Positions 25,565-34,151 of a stretch of 64,000 bases of DNA are shown here, one piece after another (position 1 is the first letter of the stretch; each line of letters starts with the position of its first letter). The stretch is from assembly GCF_003697815.1 (NCBI RefSeq), contig NZ_RDQG01000078.1, forward strand, positions 87,331 to 151,330. The letters run 5' to 3'. The notes beneath the pieces are model-generated. The model searched no databases. It saw nothing but the letters and a program-made list of their open reading frames with translations, and was not told where the DNA came from. The stretch is from Halalkalicoccus subterraneus. Lineage in GTDB: Archaea > Halobacteriota > Halobacteria > Halobacteriales > Halalkalicoccaceae. The position numbers and the translations under genes were made by a program.

Positions 25565-25816
25565 TTAGGACATCACGTTTCCTGCAGGGGGTTGCTCGAG
25601 ATCCCGATCACAACGATCGTGATAGCGGTCGGCCGCATTCTCGTCGACCACAACGAGCTTCTTGCCACGCCGTTTCGTCTGCTCGACGTCGTCTTTGCCC
25701 AGTTTCTCGAGGAAGTTCATGACACGGGCCACAGTTTGGGTGTGGGGCTTCGAGCCTTCAGCGGCGGTGATGACCTTCTTGATCGTCTGGCTATCGAGCA
25801 CGAGTCCAGCCTTTCA
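25565..25816 (-). pseudogene. C-terminal fragment of the protein also decayed at 20.4 kb, cut by the CRISPR array
   Basis: Reads GLVLDSQTIKKVITAAEGSKPHTQTVARVMNFLEKLGKDDVEQTKRRGKKLVVVDENAADRYHDR on the minus strand. The other copy shows that a membrane-anchored N-terminal half (ending EKAPAGLVL) should precede it. Here the match stops at AGLVL, where the first CRISPR repeat begins. A GTG or CTG near 25801 could start a soluble fragment. It seems the gene was severed when array and gene were joined. Confidence 0.65.
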
Positions 25817-26172
25817 GACGAACCCCTTGTGGGGTTGAAGCACGGTGTGTGTTGCACGAGCGTTAACCGACCGCCGGGCTTTCAGACGAACCCCTTGTGG
25901 GGTTGAAGCTTTTCCGCCGGGCGTTCATGGGCCACGACGCAACTCTTTCAGACGAACCCCTTGTGGGGTTGAAGCCCCGTGCTCATGGGGGTTCGACACC
26001 GACGACCTAGCTTTCAGACGAACCCCTTGTGGGGTTGAAGCACGGACGGAGAGAGCACCAACACCGACGCGCCGACTTTCAGACGAACCCTAGTTGGGTT
26101 GAAGCAGGCTCTCCAATTTCCGGGCCGGAAACGTACTCATGCTTTCAGACGAACCCTTTGTGGGGTTGAAGC
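25811..26172 (+). CRISPR. Orphan CRISPR array, 6 repeats and 5 spacers
   Basis: Repeats at 25811-25841, 25879-25909, 25945-25975, 26011-26041, 26076-26105 and 26142-26172. Each begins CTTTCAGACGAACCC and ends TGGGGTTGAAGC (31 nt; the fifth is 30 nt with changes around TAGTTGGG, the sixth has TTTGTGG). Spacers are 34-37 nt and unlike one another. The repeat is of the haloarchaeal type I-B kind (TTTCAGACGAACC...GTTGAAGC). The last two repeats are degenerate, suggesting that end is the old, distal one. No cas gene is in the window. The expected leader side is occupied by a gene fragment, so the array is probably no longer growing but could still be used by Cas proteins encoded elsewhere. Confidence 0.95.
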
Positions 26173-26308
26173 GATGTCACAGACGGGGGAGAGATACTAC
26201 GGATCCGATCACGATACGTCGAGCCACGAATCGTATTGACTACAGTATCGACGCCGGCATCACTAATAGCATAGCGACTATAGACCGTGAGCCTCCACAG
26301 AGATATCA

Positions 26309-26632
26309 TCAGTACCGGCGTGGCTGCATCGCGGTAATAGGGGCGAGTACGAGTTCATGAGCCATGTACTGATGGGCGAGGAATTCGGCAATTTCCCGCG
26401 ATGTTGGTCCAGCAGTTAGACTAAGGTCAACCTCTTTGCCATCGATAAGTGCCGGTTTTGCTCTGGTCGTCCATGCATTCTCATACTGCTGAGTGCAGAC
26501 GACAAGCTGACGAGTCGTATCGTTGCACCACACTGTCTGAGTAGGGGTGCGCTCAACGCGCTGCCACTCGCCTAATTCTTCGTCCTTGGATTCGTCGCGG
26601 TGCGGAAGAATCCATCCGAGTACACGACTCAT
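26309..26632 (-). CDS. Hypothetical protein
   Basis: A 107-residue product from MSRVLGWILPHRDESKDEELGEWQ (ATG at 26632; a start 19 codons upstream is possible but adds an unlikely leader). Pattern: beta-rich core RTPTQTVWCNDTTRQLVVCTQQYENAWTT and a C-terminal helix SREIAEFLAHQYMAHEL. No family recognised. Transcribed towards the CRISPR array. Confidence 0.5.
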   Translation of the reverse strand: MSRVLGWILPHRDESKDEELGEWQRVERTPTQTVWCNDTTRQLVVCTQQYENAWTTRAKPALIDGKEVDLSLTAGPTSREIAEFLAHQYMAHELVLAPITAMQPRRY

Positions 26633-26861
26633 CACATCCTGGCCAGGAATTGGTATAGAGTTGAGTAAGGCCATAGTGGCCATTAGCACGGATTTGAACC
26701 CCTTGATAGTATCGGGGCCATTCTACTGAACAGAATTAATCAGAATTGGACGACTATTTGGAGCCGTGAGATCCTCCCCGCGGTAAACGATGGGTCCTCT
26801 CGCTATTGGGAGATAGTTGCGCAGCACAAATAGACTCCGTGTACTCTGTACAGAGAGTTTA

Positions 26862-26873
26862 CCTTGTGCAACA
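26862..26873 (+). repeat. Solitary half of the dispersed hairpin element, copy D
   Basis: CCTTGTGCAACA without a nearby inverted partner; the next complete copy starts 158 bp later. Likely a copy that lost its second arm by deletion. Confidence 0.6.
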
Positions 26874-27030
26874 TTCGGCTTCCTCATCGTAGAAGGCCAT
26901 CAATGAGGTTTTGGACATTCGTGGTGGGCAGGCGTGTGGGTTTCGTTTAGTAGTATTCGTGCCGCCAGTTGTGTACGCGCTCGCCTGTCGAATATTCGTC
27001 TCAAGGACGCGAATATCATACGATCAAGGG

Positions 27031-27076
27031 CCTTGTGCAACGAGTATTACTTGGACACTATAGCTGTTGCACAAGG
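27031..27076. repeat. Dispersed hairpin element, copy E
   Basis: CCTTGTGCAAC (27031-27041) and GTTGCACAAGG (27066-27076), perfect arms with a 24-bp spacer, upstream of the toxin-antitoxin-like operon. Confidence 0.85.
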
Positions 27077-27180
27077 TTGCAGAGCATCCTCTTAGAGACA
27101 GTCGACACGGTCAATATTCCACGGGAAAGGAAACTATTCCGTAGAGCAAGAACTATATCTCTCACTGTATAAGACTAAGT

Positions 27181-27714
27181 ATGTCCAATACAGAAGCGCC
27201 AGATTCTCCACCGTCGTTCGAAGATCCATTTCGCGGTGATGACGTCGAACAACGTATCTACGGGACGATCCTGCAGACACGGAAGCCGACGACAGCAAGT
27301 GATATCGCCACACGAGTCGAGTGCGATCCAAAAACTGCCCGGAAATACTTGGGCTGGTTTGCCGATCTCGGAATCGTCACGCAGTATGACGGTCATCCGA
27401 CCACATACGAGCGCAACAATGCATACTTTGAGTGGCGACGTATCAACCAGCTTGCTGCCGAACACTCCGTCGAATCACTCCAAGAGCACGTCCACCAACT
27501 AACGACGCGAATCGCTACATACGAAGAGACATACGACGCCACGACGCCGGCAACCGTCGACGCTCTCAGAGTCGCGGAGGAGAACGACGACAGGACGATC
27601 GACGATGTCTACAGCGACCTCAGTGACTGGGCGACCGCTCACGAGGAGCGAAAGCGCTACGAACGTGCTCGCCAGCAACGAGCTAGTACCGAGACCGAGC
27701 AGGCATCTGGGTAG
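27181..27714 (+). CDS. Winged-helix DNA-binding protein, probable antitoxin
   Basis: A 177-residue protein with an N-terminal winged helix (about 20-80; VEQRIYGTILQTRKPTTASDIATRVECDPKTARKYLGWFADLGIVTQYDGHPTTYERN) and a helical C-terminus with many Glu/Arg residues that may form a dimer. It is followed nine bases after its stop by a TumE-like gene. In haloarchaea similar DNA-binding proteins sit directly before TumE/DUF6516-type genes and act as their antitoxin or repressor; that role is inferred from context. Confidence 0.7.
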   Translation: MSNTEAPDSPPSFEDPFRGDDVEQRIYGTILQTRKPTTASDIATRVECDPKTARKYLGWFADLGIVTQYDGHPTTYERNNAYFEWRRINQLAAEHSVESLQEHVHQLTTRIATYEETYDATTPATVDALRVAEENDDRTIDDVYSDLSDWATAHEERKRYERARQQRASTETEQASG

Positions 27715-27722
27715 CCATATCC

Positions 27723-28157
27723 ATGGTTCCGCCGACAAGTGATGGAGGGAGCCCCGCCCCCATCGATCGCCCGATTCTCGAATTTCTACAGATACGTCTC
27801 CAAGCTACAAGTCAAGTTGCCCGAACAACGATTACGAGCACAAGCGGCCATCTTGAACTCCGAGTCGTATTCACACCAACCTACTATCCCGTCACCGTCG
27901 ACGAAGCACAGCTGACAGTTCGTTGGTATACAAACGGCGACTTCAAACTCCACTATCGAGAGGTGCATTCAGAGCACACCTGGGAGTGCCGATGGGACCG
28001 ACATCCGAACCCTCACAATACGCGGGACCATTTTCATCCCCCTCCCACTGCCGCAACACCCGGCAACGATGAATCCTGGCCGGCCGATCATCGCGACGTA
28101 CTGGCGCTCGTCCTTGAGGAGATTGAAGACCGAATCGCGGTCTTGTGGGACACGTGA
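27723..28157 (+). CDS. TumE/DUF6516-like protein, candidate toxin
   Basis: A 144-residue protein whose centre reads FKLHYREVHSEHTWECRWDRHPNPHNTRDHFHPPP, close to the 'WRYDNAPHHPH...FPHHKH' pattern of the TumE (DUF6516) group. It has a C-terminal helix DVLALVLEEIEDRIAVLW like the 'L.DVL..I' end of that family. The His-rich core may bind a metal or form the active site; the mechanism of TumE toxins is not established. Its 3' end overlaps the next gene by 13 bases. Confidence 0.55.
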   Translation: MVPPTSDGGSPAPIDRPILEFLQIRLQATSQVARTTITSTSGHLELRVVFTPTYYPVTVDEAQLTVRWYTNGDFKLHYREVHSEHTWECRWDRHPNPHNTRDHFHPPPTAATPGNDESWPADHRDVLALVLEEIEDRIAVLWDT

Positions 28158-28465
28158 GGGATTATGAACGGATAACAAAAGGCCGGCAAGCCCCGACATT
28201 CGATGTTGAGTGGCAGTTTGTCGAAAATGAATCGTATTACCGCATCCACTACGCCGACTCGAACACCGGATTCAATTGTGGCTGGCATCGCGACGACGAC
28301 CATCCTGAACTAGGACCAATTCATTTCCAATATCACGACCCACTGAGAGATGGACAACACTACGAATGTACCCGGTTCAAAAAGACGGTCCCAACCGAGA
28401 TCCTCTGGGCCGCTCTTGACGAACTCTTTGAACGCCGGATTCCGACTCTTACAGAGGAACGCTAA
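28145..28465 (+). CDS. Second TumE-like protein in the same operon
   Basis: The product has 106 residues with the sequence YYRIHYADSNTGFNCGWHRDDDHPELGPIHFQYHD, again the strand-then-'W-R-D-HPEL...H' pattern seen in the preceding gene, and a C-terminal helix WAALDELFERRIP. It starts before the preceding gene ends, so the two are co-translated. Two related proteins under one antitoxin-like regulator suggest either a heteromeric toxin or duplicated toxin and immunity roles. Confidence 0.55.
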   Translation: MGHVRDYERITKGRQAPTFDVEWQFVENESYYRIHYADSNTGFNCGWHRDDDHPELGPIHFQYHDPLRDGQHYECTRFKKTVPTEILWAALDELFERRIPTLTEER

Positions 28466-28535
28466 CGACAGCACGTGCCGTTCTCTTAGAGTTGCTGTTC
28501 AAAGAATTCGGTCGGCTTGTCCGCAGCTTGATCGA

Positions 28536-28688
28536 CGCACTCGTACCGCTTCGACCGTGTTCTGTGTCCTCACTGTAGTGGAGCGTGGCTGTCTCGGTGC
28601 CAGCGATCATCAGCAGGAGTCGTGGAGCGATCTTGTCGACGTCGACATAGGAGGCGAACTGCTCGAATAGGCCGGCGCTGTAGACCAC
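28536..28688 (-). pseudogene. Fragment of an alpha/beta hydrolase
   Basis: Directly after a stop codon the minus strand reads VYSAGLFEQFASYVDVDKIAPRLLLMIAGTETATLHYSEDTEHG. The segment 'D.I.PR.LLMIAG....T..YSE' is the strand before the catalytic acid in dienelactone-hydrolase/acetyl-esterase proteins. The nucleophile elbow and the His are missing. Confidence 0.5.
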
Positions 28689-28726
28689 TCAACCCAGCGA
28701 TGACAGAGATTTCCCAGTCCCCAATA

Positions 28727-28741
28727 TAGTAAACCATACTA
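28727..28741. promoter_or_regulatory. Inverted repeat in the hydratase promoter
   Basis: TAGTA-AACCA-TACTA, 14 bases before the ATG at 28756; position and symmetry suit a repressor or activator site overlapping the transcription start. Confidence 0.45.
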
Positions 28742-28755
28742 ATCGAACTACACTC

Positions 28756-29523
28756 ATGTCTGGAGATCCCGACGCGTTGGGCACGCAGCTCTATCGAGCC
28801 TACCGAGATGCCGAGCCAATCAACTTGACAGCACTTCCATCAAAACTAACGATTGAGGAGGGATACGCGGCCCAAGACGCGTTTCTAGACCACCGAATCT
28901 CTGCCGAGGGGGAACCGGTTGGATACAAGATCGGCTTCACGAGCGAGGCTGTTCGGACTGGTCTCGGCGTCGATGCTCCGGCATTCGGGCGTCTCCTTGC
29001 CGATACCGTGCGAGACGATCGGCGCTTCGAGACAGAACTACGAATCGAACCGAGAATCGAGCCGGAGATTGCCTTTCTGATAGGAGATGATCTATCGCCG
29101 CCGGTGAGTCGCCTCGACGTTCTCAGTGCGACTGAGCTACTCGTGCCAGCTATTGAGATCGTCGACAGCCGAATCCACAACTGGGACCTTACAGGACCAA
29201 CGGCAATTGCCGACAATGCGCTCGCAGCCCGACTCCTGATTGGCGATCGAATAGCGGCCAGTGATGTCGATCTCGTCCGTGAAGGGGTAGACGTGCTGAT
29301 CGACGGTGTTCGTCGGGCAACGGGGACCGGCGCAGCAGTGCTCGGCCATCCAGCTGATGCCGTCGCCTGGCTCGCAGAGACGCTCTCCGAACATAATGAG
29401 ACGCTCAAAGCAGGAGATATCGTCACAACGGGTTCGATTACCGAACCGATCCCTATCGAAGCTGGTCAAACAGCTGTTGTCCGCTTCTCGTCGCTCGGCT
29501 CCGTCGTCGCACACGCCGAATAA
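28756..29523 (+). CDS. 2-oxopent-4-enoate hydratase family (FAH-like) protein
   Basis: A 255-residue protein. It has the layout of 2-keto-4-pentenoate hydratases: helical start (LGTQLYRAYRDAEPI), GYKIGFTSEAVRTGLGVDAPAFGRLLADTV, then RIEPRIEPEIAFLIG with the metal-binding Glu residues, ELLVPAIEIVDSRIHNWDLTGPTAIADNA, and the end LKAGDIVTTGSITEPIPIEAGQTAVVRFSSLGSV. These enzymes add water to dienols in aromatic meta-cleavage pathways; the FAH relatives include decarboxylases, so the substrate is open. No other complete pathway gene is adjacent. Confidence 0.85.
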   Translation: MSGDPDALGTQLYRAYRDAEPINLTALPSKLTIEEGYAAQDAFLDHRISAEGEPVGYKIGFTSEAVRTGLGVDAPAFGRLLADTVRDDRRFETELRIEPRIEPEIAFLIGDDLSPPVSRLDVLSATELLVPAIEIVDSRIHNWDLTGPTAIADNALAARLLIGDRIAASDVDLVREGVDVLIDGVRRATGTGAAVLGHPADAVAWLAETLSEHNETLKAGDIVTTGSITEPIPIEAGQTAVVRFSSLGSVVAHAE

Positions 29524-29679
29524 CCCATGATATAGAAATCGAGACGCAGGACTGAACCAGCCGTTGTAACTCCGCATACTCTCCGGTGAGTTGCGTGTCT
29601 CGCCTTTCACGAGCCGATGAACTACGTAGTCGGTGATCGATACATGGTTGCAGCCCTCTTCGATGAAGACCGAGCACTA

Positions 29680-29863
29680 CGGTTCTCTAACTACCCGCGA
29701 ATCTCACTGAACGCCGTAAACGGAACTCAGGCGAGTTCGATCTTTCAACTGTCGAGCCGGCGTCCTACCAGTAGTATCGAGAGACGTACGATGTCGGCCT
29801 GTAATAAGGAGCGTATCCGTTGAGTAGAACCAACAAAGGGGAGTCGATCCGCAAAGAGAGTCT
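29680..29863 (+). pseudogene. Unidentified decayed sequence, paralogous to 33.36-33.54 kb
   Basis: Shares a series of words in order with 33355-33535: CTACCCGCGA, TCACTGA, TGTCGAG, CTACCAG, AGTATCG, GATGTCGGCC, GAG.GTATCC, TTGA.TAGAACCA, CAAAGAGAGTCT; each copy then ends in a hairpin element. The better-kept copy encodes FDLQTVEKAYYQQYRDTNDVGRW, so both look like the 3' end of a lost gene. I cannot name it. Confidence 0.4.
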
Positions 29864-29910
29864 ACCTTGTTCAACGGTCCATGCTCAGGAAGCAATTTGT
29901 TGCACAAGGT
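29864..29910. repeat. Dispersed hairpin element, copy F
   Basis: CCTTGTTCAAC (29865-29875; one change from the consensus) and GTTGCACAAGG (29899-29909), 23-bp spacer, flanked by A/T that extends the pairing by one base. Confidence 0.8.
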
Positions 29911-29969
29911 AATCTCAGGTGAAAGGTTACATTTGCTAGTGCAGCAACGAAGCTACGAAGAAACACTAC

Positions 29970-29991
29970 ATACAATAAGTTTAAGTTGTAT
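29970..29991. promoter_or_regulatory. Promoter with inverted repeat for the hydantoinase gene
   Basis: ATACAA-TAAGTTTAAG-TTGTAT; the TTTAAG in the centre is a TATA-like element, 18 bp from the ATG at 30009, so a regulator bound to the repeat would cover the promoter. Confidence 0.5.
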
Positions 29992-30008
29992 TGTGATTCG
30001 TCTGTCGT

Positions 30009-31391
30009 ATGGCGATAGATTTGGTCATATCGGGTGGAACATTAGCAACTCCGAGACGATTGATAGATTGTGATATCGCGGTCAACGACAGCAAAATCGC
30101 TGCGATTGGTGACAAGCAAACATTTCCTGAAGCCAAGGAAAGGGTAGATGCGTCAGGATTGCTTGTAATGCCCGGTGTCGTTGATCCACACGTCCATATC
30201 GATGGATACCTTTCACGCGAAACATACGAAGCTGGGACAAGCGCGGCCGCACTAGGTGGCATTACATCCTGCATTAATTTCGCGTGGGAAGCATGGGTCG
30301 GCGATCTCAGTATTTGGGAGGAAGAAGGCACCCTATTAGAGGCAGTCCAGCGACAAAAAAAGAAAGGCAAAGAGTCGGTAATCGACTTTGGGCTCCATGG
30401 AGCAATTACCCGCGAGGATCCTGCAGTCTTCGACGAATTAGAGGACGTGATCGATGAAGGCGTCACCTCGGTAAAGATGTTCACAGCCTATGAGATCGGT
30501 CTCTCGAATGGGTTTATTAATCGCGTTTTCGAGCATGTAGCTGACCATGATATTGTCGGCGTTCTCCATACGGAAGATGCCTCAGTTCGTGAGCAGCTGA
30601 CTCAAGAGTTACAGGCTGAAGGGAAACACCAGCCCCAGTACTATCCACAGGCACGACCGGATTATGCCGAAGCGATGGCTGCTGAGAGTGCGGTGCGAAT
30701 GGCACAAGAAGCCGGCGCGAAATACTATGGTATCCACACGACCAGCCAGAAAGCTGCCGACATACTTGCCTCCTACCAGACTGACGGCAGCGAAGTCCGT
30801 GGTGAAACCTGTACCCAGTATACCACACTGGACGAATCAGCATACGAAGAGCAAGGAACGCTTCCAATTATGGCTCCACCACTGCGGACACCGGCCGATC
30901 GAGACGCCCTCTTCGAGCATCTCGCTACTGGTGCGTTAAGTGTAGTTTCGACCGACCACAACGCGTTCAAGCGTTCAGAGAAGACCGTTGAGAACTGGTG
31001 GGATAGCTCCTTCGGGGCGAACGGATTACAGACGAGTTTACCAGTGTTCCATGACGAAGCAGTGAACAAACGCGGGTACTCATATCCATTCTTGGTGCAG
31101 GTAATGTGTACGAACCCAGCTCAAACATTCGGCCTTTCTGAGAAAGGAACACTCGAACCAGGTACAGACGCTGATATCGTCCTATTTGATCCGAACGAAT
31201 CGTACACGATTTCTGCAGCCGATAACGCCTCCATTGCCGATTACTCAATTTATGAAGGCAAGGAAGTCACTGGCAGGGTGAAGAAAACCTATCTTAGGGG
31301 AGAACTGATCGCTGACGAAGGCACAGTCGTTGGCGAGCCTGGCTATGGCGAATTCATCGACCGAGACCGACCGGACTGGCAGGCCAACTAA
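30009..31391 (+). CDS. Hydantoinase/dihydropyrimidinase
   Basis: A 460-residue amidohydrolase: start VISGGTLATPRRLIDCDIAVNDSKIAAIGD, metal ligands in VVDPHVHIDGYLSRETYEAG (HxH at about 60-62), the lysine that becomes carbamylated in TSVKMFTAYE (about 155), further His ligands in VLHTEDA and GIHTT, the metal Asp in STDHN, and the C-terminal ADIVLFDP..SYTISA. It would open cyclic amides such as 5,6-dihydropyrimidines, hydantoins or allantoin. It is convergent with an NCS1 transporter, which would supply the substrate. The gene appears intact. Confidence 0.9.
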   Translation: MAIDLVISGGTLATPRRLIDCDIAVNDSKIAAIGDKQTFPEAKERVDASGLLVMPGVVDPHVHIDGYLSRETYEAGTSAAALGGITSCINFAWEAWVGDLSIWEEEGTLLEAVQRQKKKGKESVIDFGLHGAITREDPAVFDELEDVIDEGVTSVKMFTAYEIGLSNGFINRVFEHVADHDIVGVLHTEDASVREQLTQELQAEGKHQPQYYPQARPDYAEAMAAESAVRMAQEAGAKYYGIHTTSQKAADILASYQTDGSEVRGETCTQYTTLDESAYEEQGTLPIMAPPLRTPADRDALFEHLATGALSVVSTDHNAFKRSEKTVENWWDSSFGANGLQTSLPVFHDEAVNKRGYSYPFLVQVMCTNPAQTFGLSEKGTLEPGTDADIVLFDPNESYTISAADNASIADYSIYEGKEVTGRVKKTYLRGELIADEGTVVGEPGYGEFIDRDRPDWQAN

Positions 31392-31557
31392 CCACGTATC
31401 TCGGTGAGATGGTTAGTTCATCTATCTTCATTAACTCAACCCAGTGCTACTAGTGAATCAGTTCGATAAGCTGGGCGTGCAAATTCTTTGTGGATTTGGT
31501 CTACGGAAGCACCGAAAATCGGCTCACAATCGTATAGAGTTCTCAATTCCGGTGCAT

Positions 31558-32919
31558 TCAATTACTCTTCAGTGGTTCTGTACCGTCCTCTAATACAGAT
31601 TCGGTAACGTAGCTGTTGAGTTCTGCTTTTGAGAGGATAGCATAGGTGACGAAAGCAGTTGGTAGGCCAATAACCCATGAGAGATCCAAAACCGGGAGGC
31701 TCACTGCCACACCAGCAAGCAGGCTAACGATACCAGTTACGGAAAATCCCCGAACGAACCAGAACTTCGAGGAGGCGGTTCTATCGTACAACGACTCGAT
31801 ATCGGTGTCACGATTTCTGGTAATCCAGTAATCAGCGAGGAGAATACCAACGATCGGACCGAGGAAGGCCGAGTAGAACTGGATAAAGGTAGAGAAGAGA
31901 GCACTACTGAAAAGCAACCATGGGAATGAAATAAAGGACAATACAGTGGTGATTACGAGTCCTTGCTTCCACGTTACACCGAGCGAATCCTGGAATACGT
32001 GTGTGGGCGGGAGGAGGTTATTTACGAGATTTGTCGATATTTGAGCTAAGATCGCGAATAGCAGCATTGCAGCCCCCAGAGCAGCATTGAGAGCAACCGC
32101 CATTATCGCTTCAACAGGATTCGTAATCCCTGTTGTGACGCTGAACAAGAGCCCAACAAGCAGCATAAACAGGTACGCAGGAACGAGACCAAGTATGTTG
32201 CCGACTGCGAGATTCACTGTGCCCCGGCTCGTATCCAAATGTCGAGTGATATCGGAGATATTCAGAGCAGCAGTGATAAGCTGACCGCCAACTGCTGCAA
32301 TGAATCCAACAAATGGCAACCCCCACGAGCCTTCGTAGGCAACTGGTTCTGTCGGAATCGATTGTGTGGTTAGGACGACGTAGGCGGTGTAGGCTAGCAA
32401 AACAACGATAACGAGCGCAGATAAGGTGTCGAACCAAGCAATCGAATCAATGCCAGACCACGCAAGTGCGACGTTCAGCAGTGCAAACAGGACGAAATAA
32501 ACGCGCACATCACCGAAATTCCAGAGAGTCGTAGTGATTGTATTGATGGCTAACGCTCCGATCCAGTTACCAATGCCAAGATAGACAATGGCAGGTACTG
32601 CTCTGAGATAATTCGGAATTATCGAACCTCGGACTCCGAATGCAGAGCGTGTTTGAACAGCAAATGGAATCCCCTCTTCGAATCCAGGGAAGCCGTTTAG
32701 ACAGAACAGAATTCCTAGTATGACCGATCCAATCAATGACGCAACAATCACCTGTAAGAGGTTGAGTTGTCCCTGTGGATATATAGCAAAGAATGCAACG
32801 GCCATTGATTGGACAACAATGACAGCCGCCCACCAAAGTGGAATATATTGGAAGAGATTCATCGTCCGGTTATCGGGTGAAACCGGAGTCAGATCCTCTG
32901 CTGCCGATTCTTGACTCAT
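31558..32919 (-). CDS. NCS1-family nucleobase/hydantoin transporter
   Basis: The protein has 453 residues with about 12 membrane helices. Family features include the N-terminal SPDNRTMNLFQYIPLWWAAVIVVQSMAVAFFAIYPQG, IIPNYLRAVPAIVYLGIGNWIGALA, and the DISRH-like NISDITRHLDTSRGT before helix 6. NCS1 proteins import cytosine, uracil, allantoin, hydantoins or thiamine with sodium or protons. The gene is convergent with the hydantoinase, so the pair makes a compact uptake-and-opening module, though they have separate promoters. Confidence 0.9.
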   Translation of the reverse strand: MSQESAAEDLTPVSPDNRTMNLFQYIPLWWAAVIVVQSMAVAFFAIYPQGQLNLLQVIVASLIGSVILGILFCLNGFPGFEEGIPFAVQTRSAFGVRGSIIPNYLRAVPAIVYLGIGNWIGALAINTITTTLWNFGDVRVYFVLFALLNVALAWSGIDSIAWFDTLSALVIVVLLAYTAYVVLTTQSIPTEPVAYEGSWGLPFVGFIAAVGGQLITAALNISDITRHLDTSRGTVNLAVGNILGLVPAYLFMLLVGLLFSVTTGITNPVEAIMAVALNAALGAAMLLFAILAQISTNLVNNLLPPTHVFQDSLGVTWKQGLVITTVLSFISFPWLLFSSALFSTFIQFYSAFLGPIVGILLADYWITRNRDTDIESLYDRTASSKFWFVRGFSVTGIVSLLAGVAVSLPVLDLSWVIGLPTAFVTYAILSKAELNSYVTESVLEDGTEPLKSN

Positions 32920-33354
32920 GGTATCCCTACGATTGACGTTAGTATCATATCTTCATCCGAGTGGGAATACAGATAGTTTTAAAATTCTTTGTTTGAGGAG
33001 TCTATAGGATGATGAAGATCTGCTAATTGTGGTATATTTCTTACAAACAATCGGTAGAAATCGGCTAGAAACTCAGACGTTAGGTTCTGCTTAGATAGTA
33101 TCTCACTAATTCTCTGACTGTCATAACTACGTCGTACTCACTTTTATCCCTAACTTCATAGTCGTCTTTTTTCTCGAATATCTATGCTATCACAAGACTT
33201 TCTACTATATTCTTCCTCATCACACGTGTATATCCGATAGAAGTGAATGTATAGTCTTTTTTCTAAATCGGAAGGTGATTATCATATTCACACCCATGAA
33301 TATTACCCACTAGAAGATTGCAGCTCTCTATAGTGGCAGCTGAGTACTGCAACC

Positions 33355-33535
33355 TTTTGACTACCCGCGACTCCTCACTGAGCTCCATGACCGGAATCCG
33401 GGTGCATTTGATCTCCAGACTGTCGAGAAAGCCTACTACCAGCAGTATCGGGATACAAATGATGTCGGCCGCTGGTGAGGAGTGTATCCATTGACTAGAA
33501 CCAGTAAAAGATAGTCACTGCTCAAAGAGAGTCTG
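33355..33535 (+). pseudogene. Decayed sequence, paralogue of 29.68-29.86 kb
   Basis: The frame with HLISRLSRKPTTSSIG and the alternative FDLQTVEKAYYQQYRDTNDVGRW followed by a stop are visible. The second looks like a genuine protein end. See the partner copy for the shared words. Confidence 0.4.
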
Positions 33536-33536
33536 A

Positions 33537-33580
33537 CTTGTGCAATATCTCGCATCTAAAGGACGTTTTGTTGCACAAGG
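33537..33580. repeat. Dispersed hairpin element, copy G
   Basis: CTTGTGCAATA (33537-33547; two changes at the ends) and GTTGCACAAGG (33570-33580). Confidence 0.75.
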
Positions 33581-34151
33581 AAGAGCCGGCGCAAGCCGCG
33601 CGTCTGACCATCATCGTTACCGATGAACAGGCCGCCCTTCTTGAGGGAAAAAGAGGGAGACGATAGTGAGTATGAATCAAAGAGTGAAGCGGTGAGGATA
33701 TAGAACCAGACAAACACGAAGTGGGAATCCGATCGTCGTGCTCCGAAATCGTAGATTGCTGATTCTCGCATGGAGCCACGTGGCGTCAACAATGGCCGTG
33801 TTCTTCGAGCGATCGAACGGTCAGCAGTAGACAAAACTCGAGACAGAGTCCGTCCACGCATTCAAGGTGACTGGCCTTGAGCGACTCTGCAAGACTAATG
33901 AGTGGAAGAGAGGGCGAACTAATGGGGAACTCGGTCATGACCGTCATGAGAAAGGAGTACACGCCGTGTACAGTTAACGTTCTAAATTCTTAAGGGAGAT
34001 AACAACCGTAATAACCGGAATAGGGACGGTTCTGTGGTTATTTCTCGGCAGTCTGTCAGTTCATCTCGGATTCAGTCAGAAGTGGAAGTTCCACTACCCG
34101 TTTTCACTACAAACATCCCTTGAGAAGACTCATCAATAGGTTTACCACGGC

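Larger units (their letters stand above)
32920..34151. other. Long intergenic region with remnants
   Basis: About 1.2 kb without a recognised intact gene. 32950-33300 is A+T-rich without motifs I can name, 33355-33535 is a decayed sequence copy (separate entry), 33537-33580 a hairpin element, and 33600-33860 has frames that look protein-like in short pieces in all three minus frames, consistent with a heavily mutated former gene. Confidence 0.5.

Noticed and set aside
28800-29426. Long minus-strand open frame over the hydratase gene
   Set aside because: A shadow of the coding strand: Ser/Arg-rich composition, while the plus strand encodes a recognisable enzyme.
33556-33861. Possible transposase remnant on the minus strand
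   Set aside because: Short protein-like pieces occur in all three frames but none shows a motif I can name.
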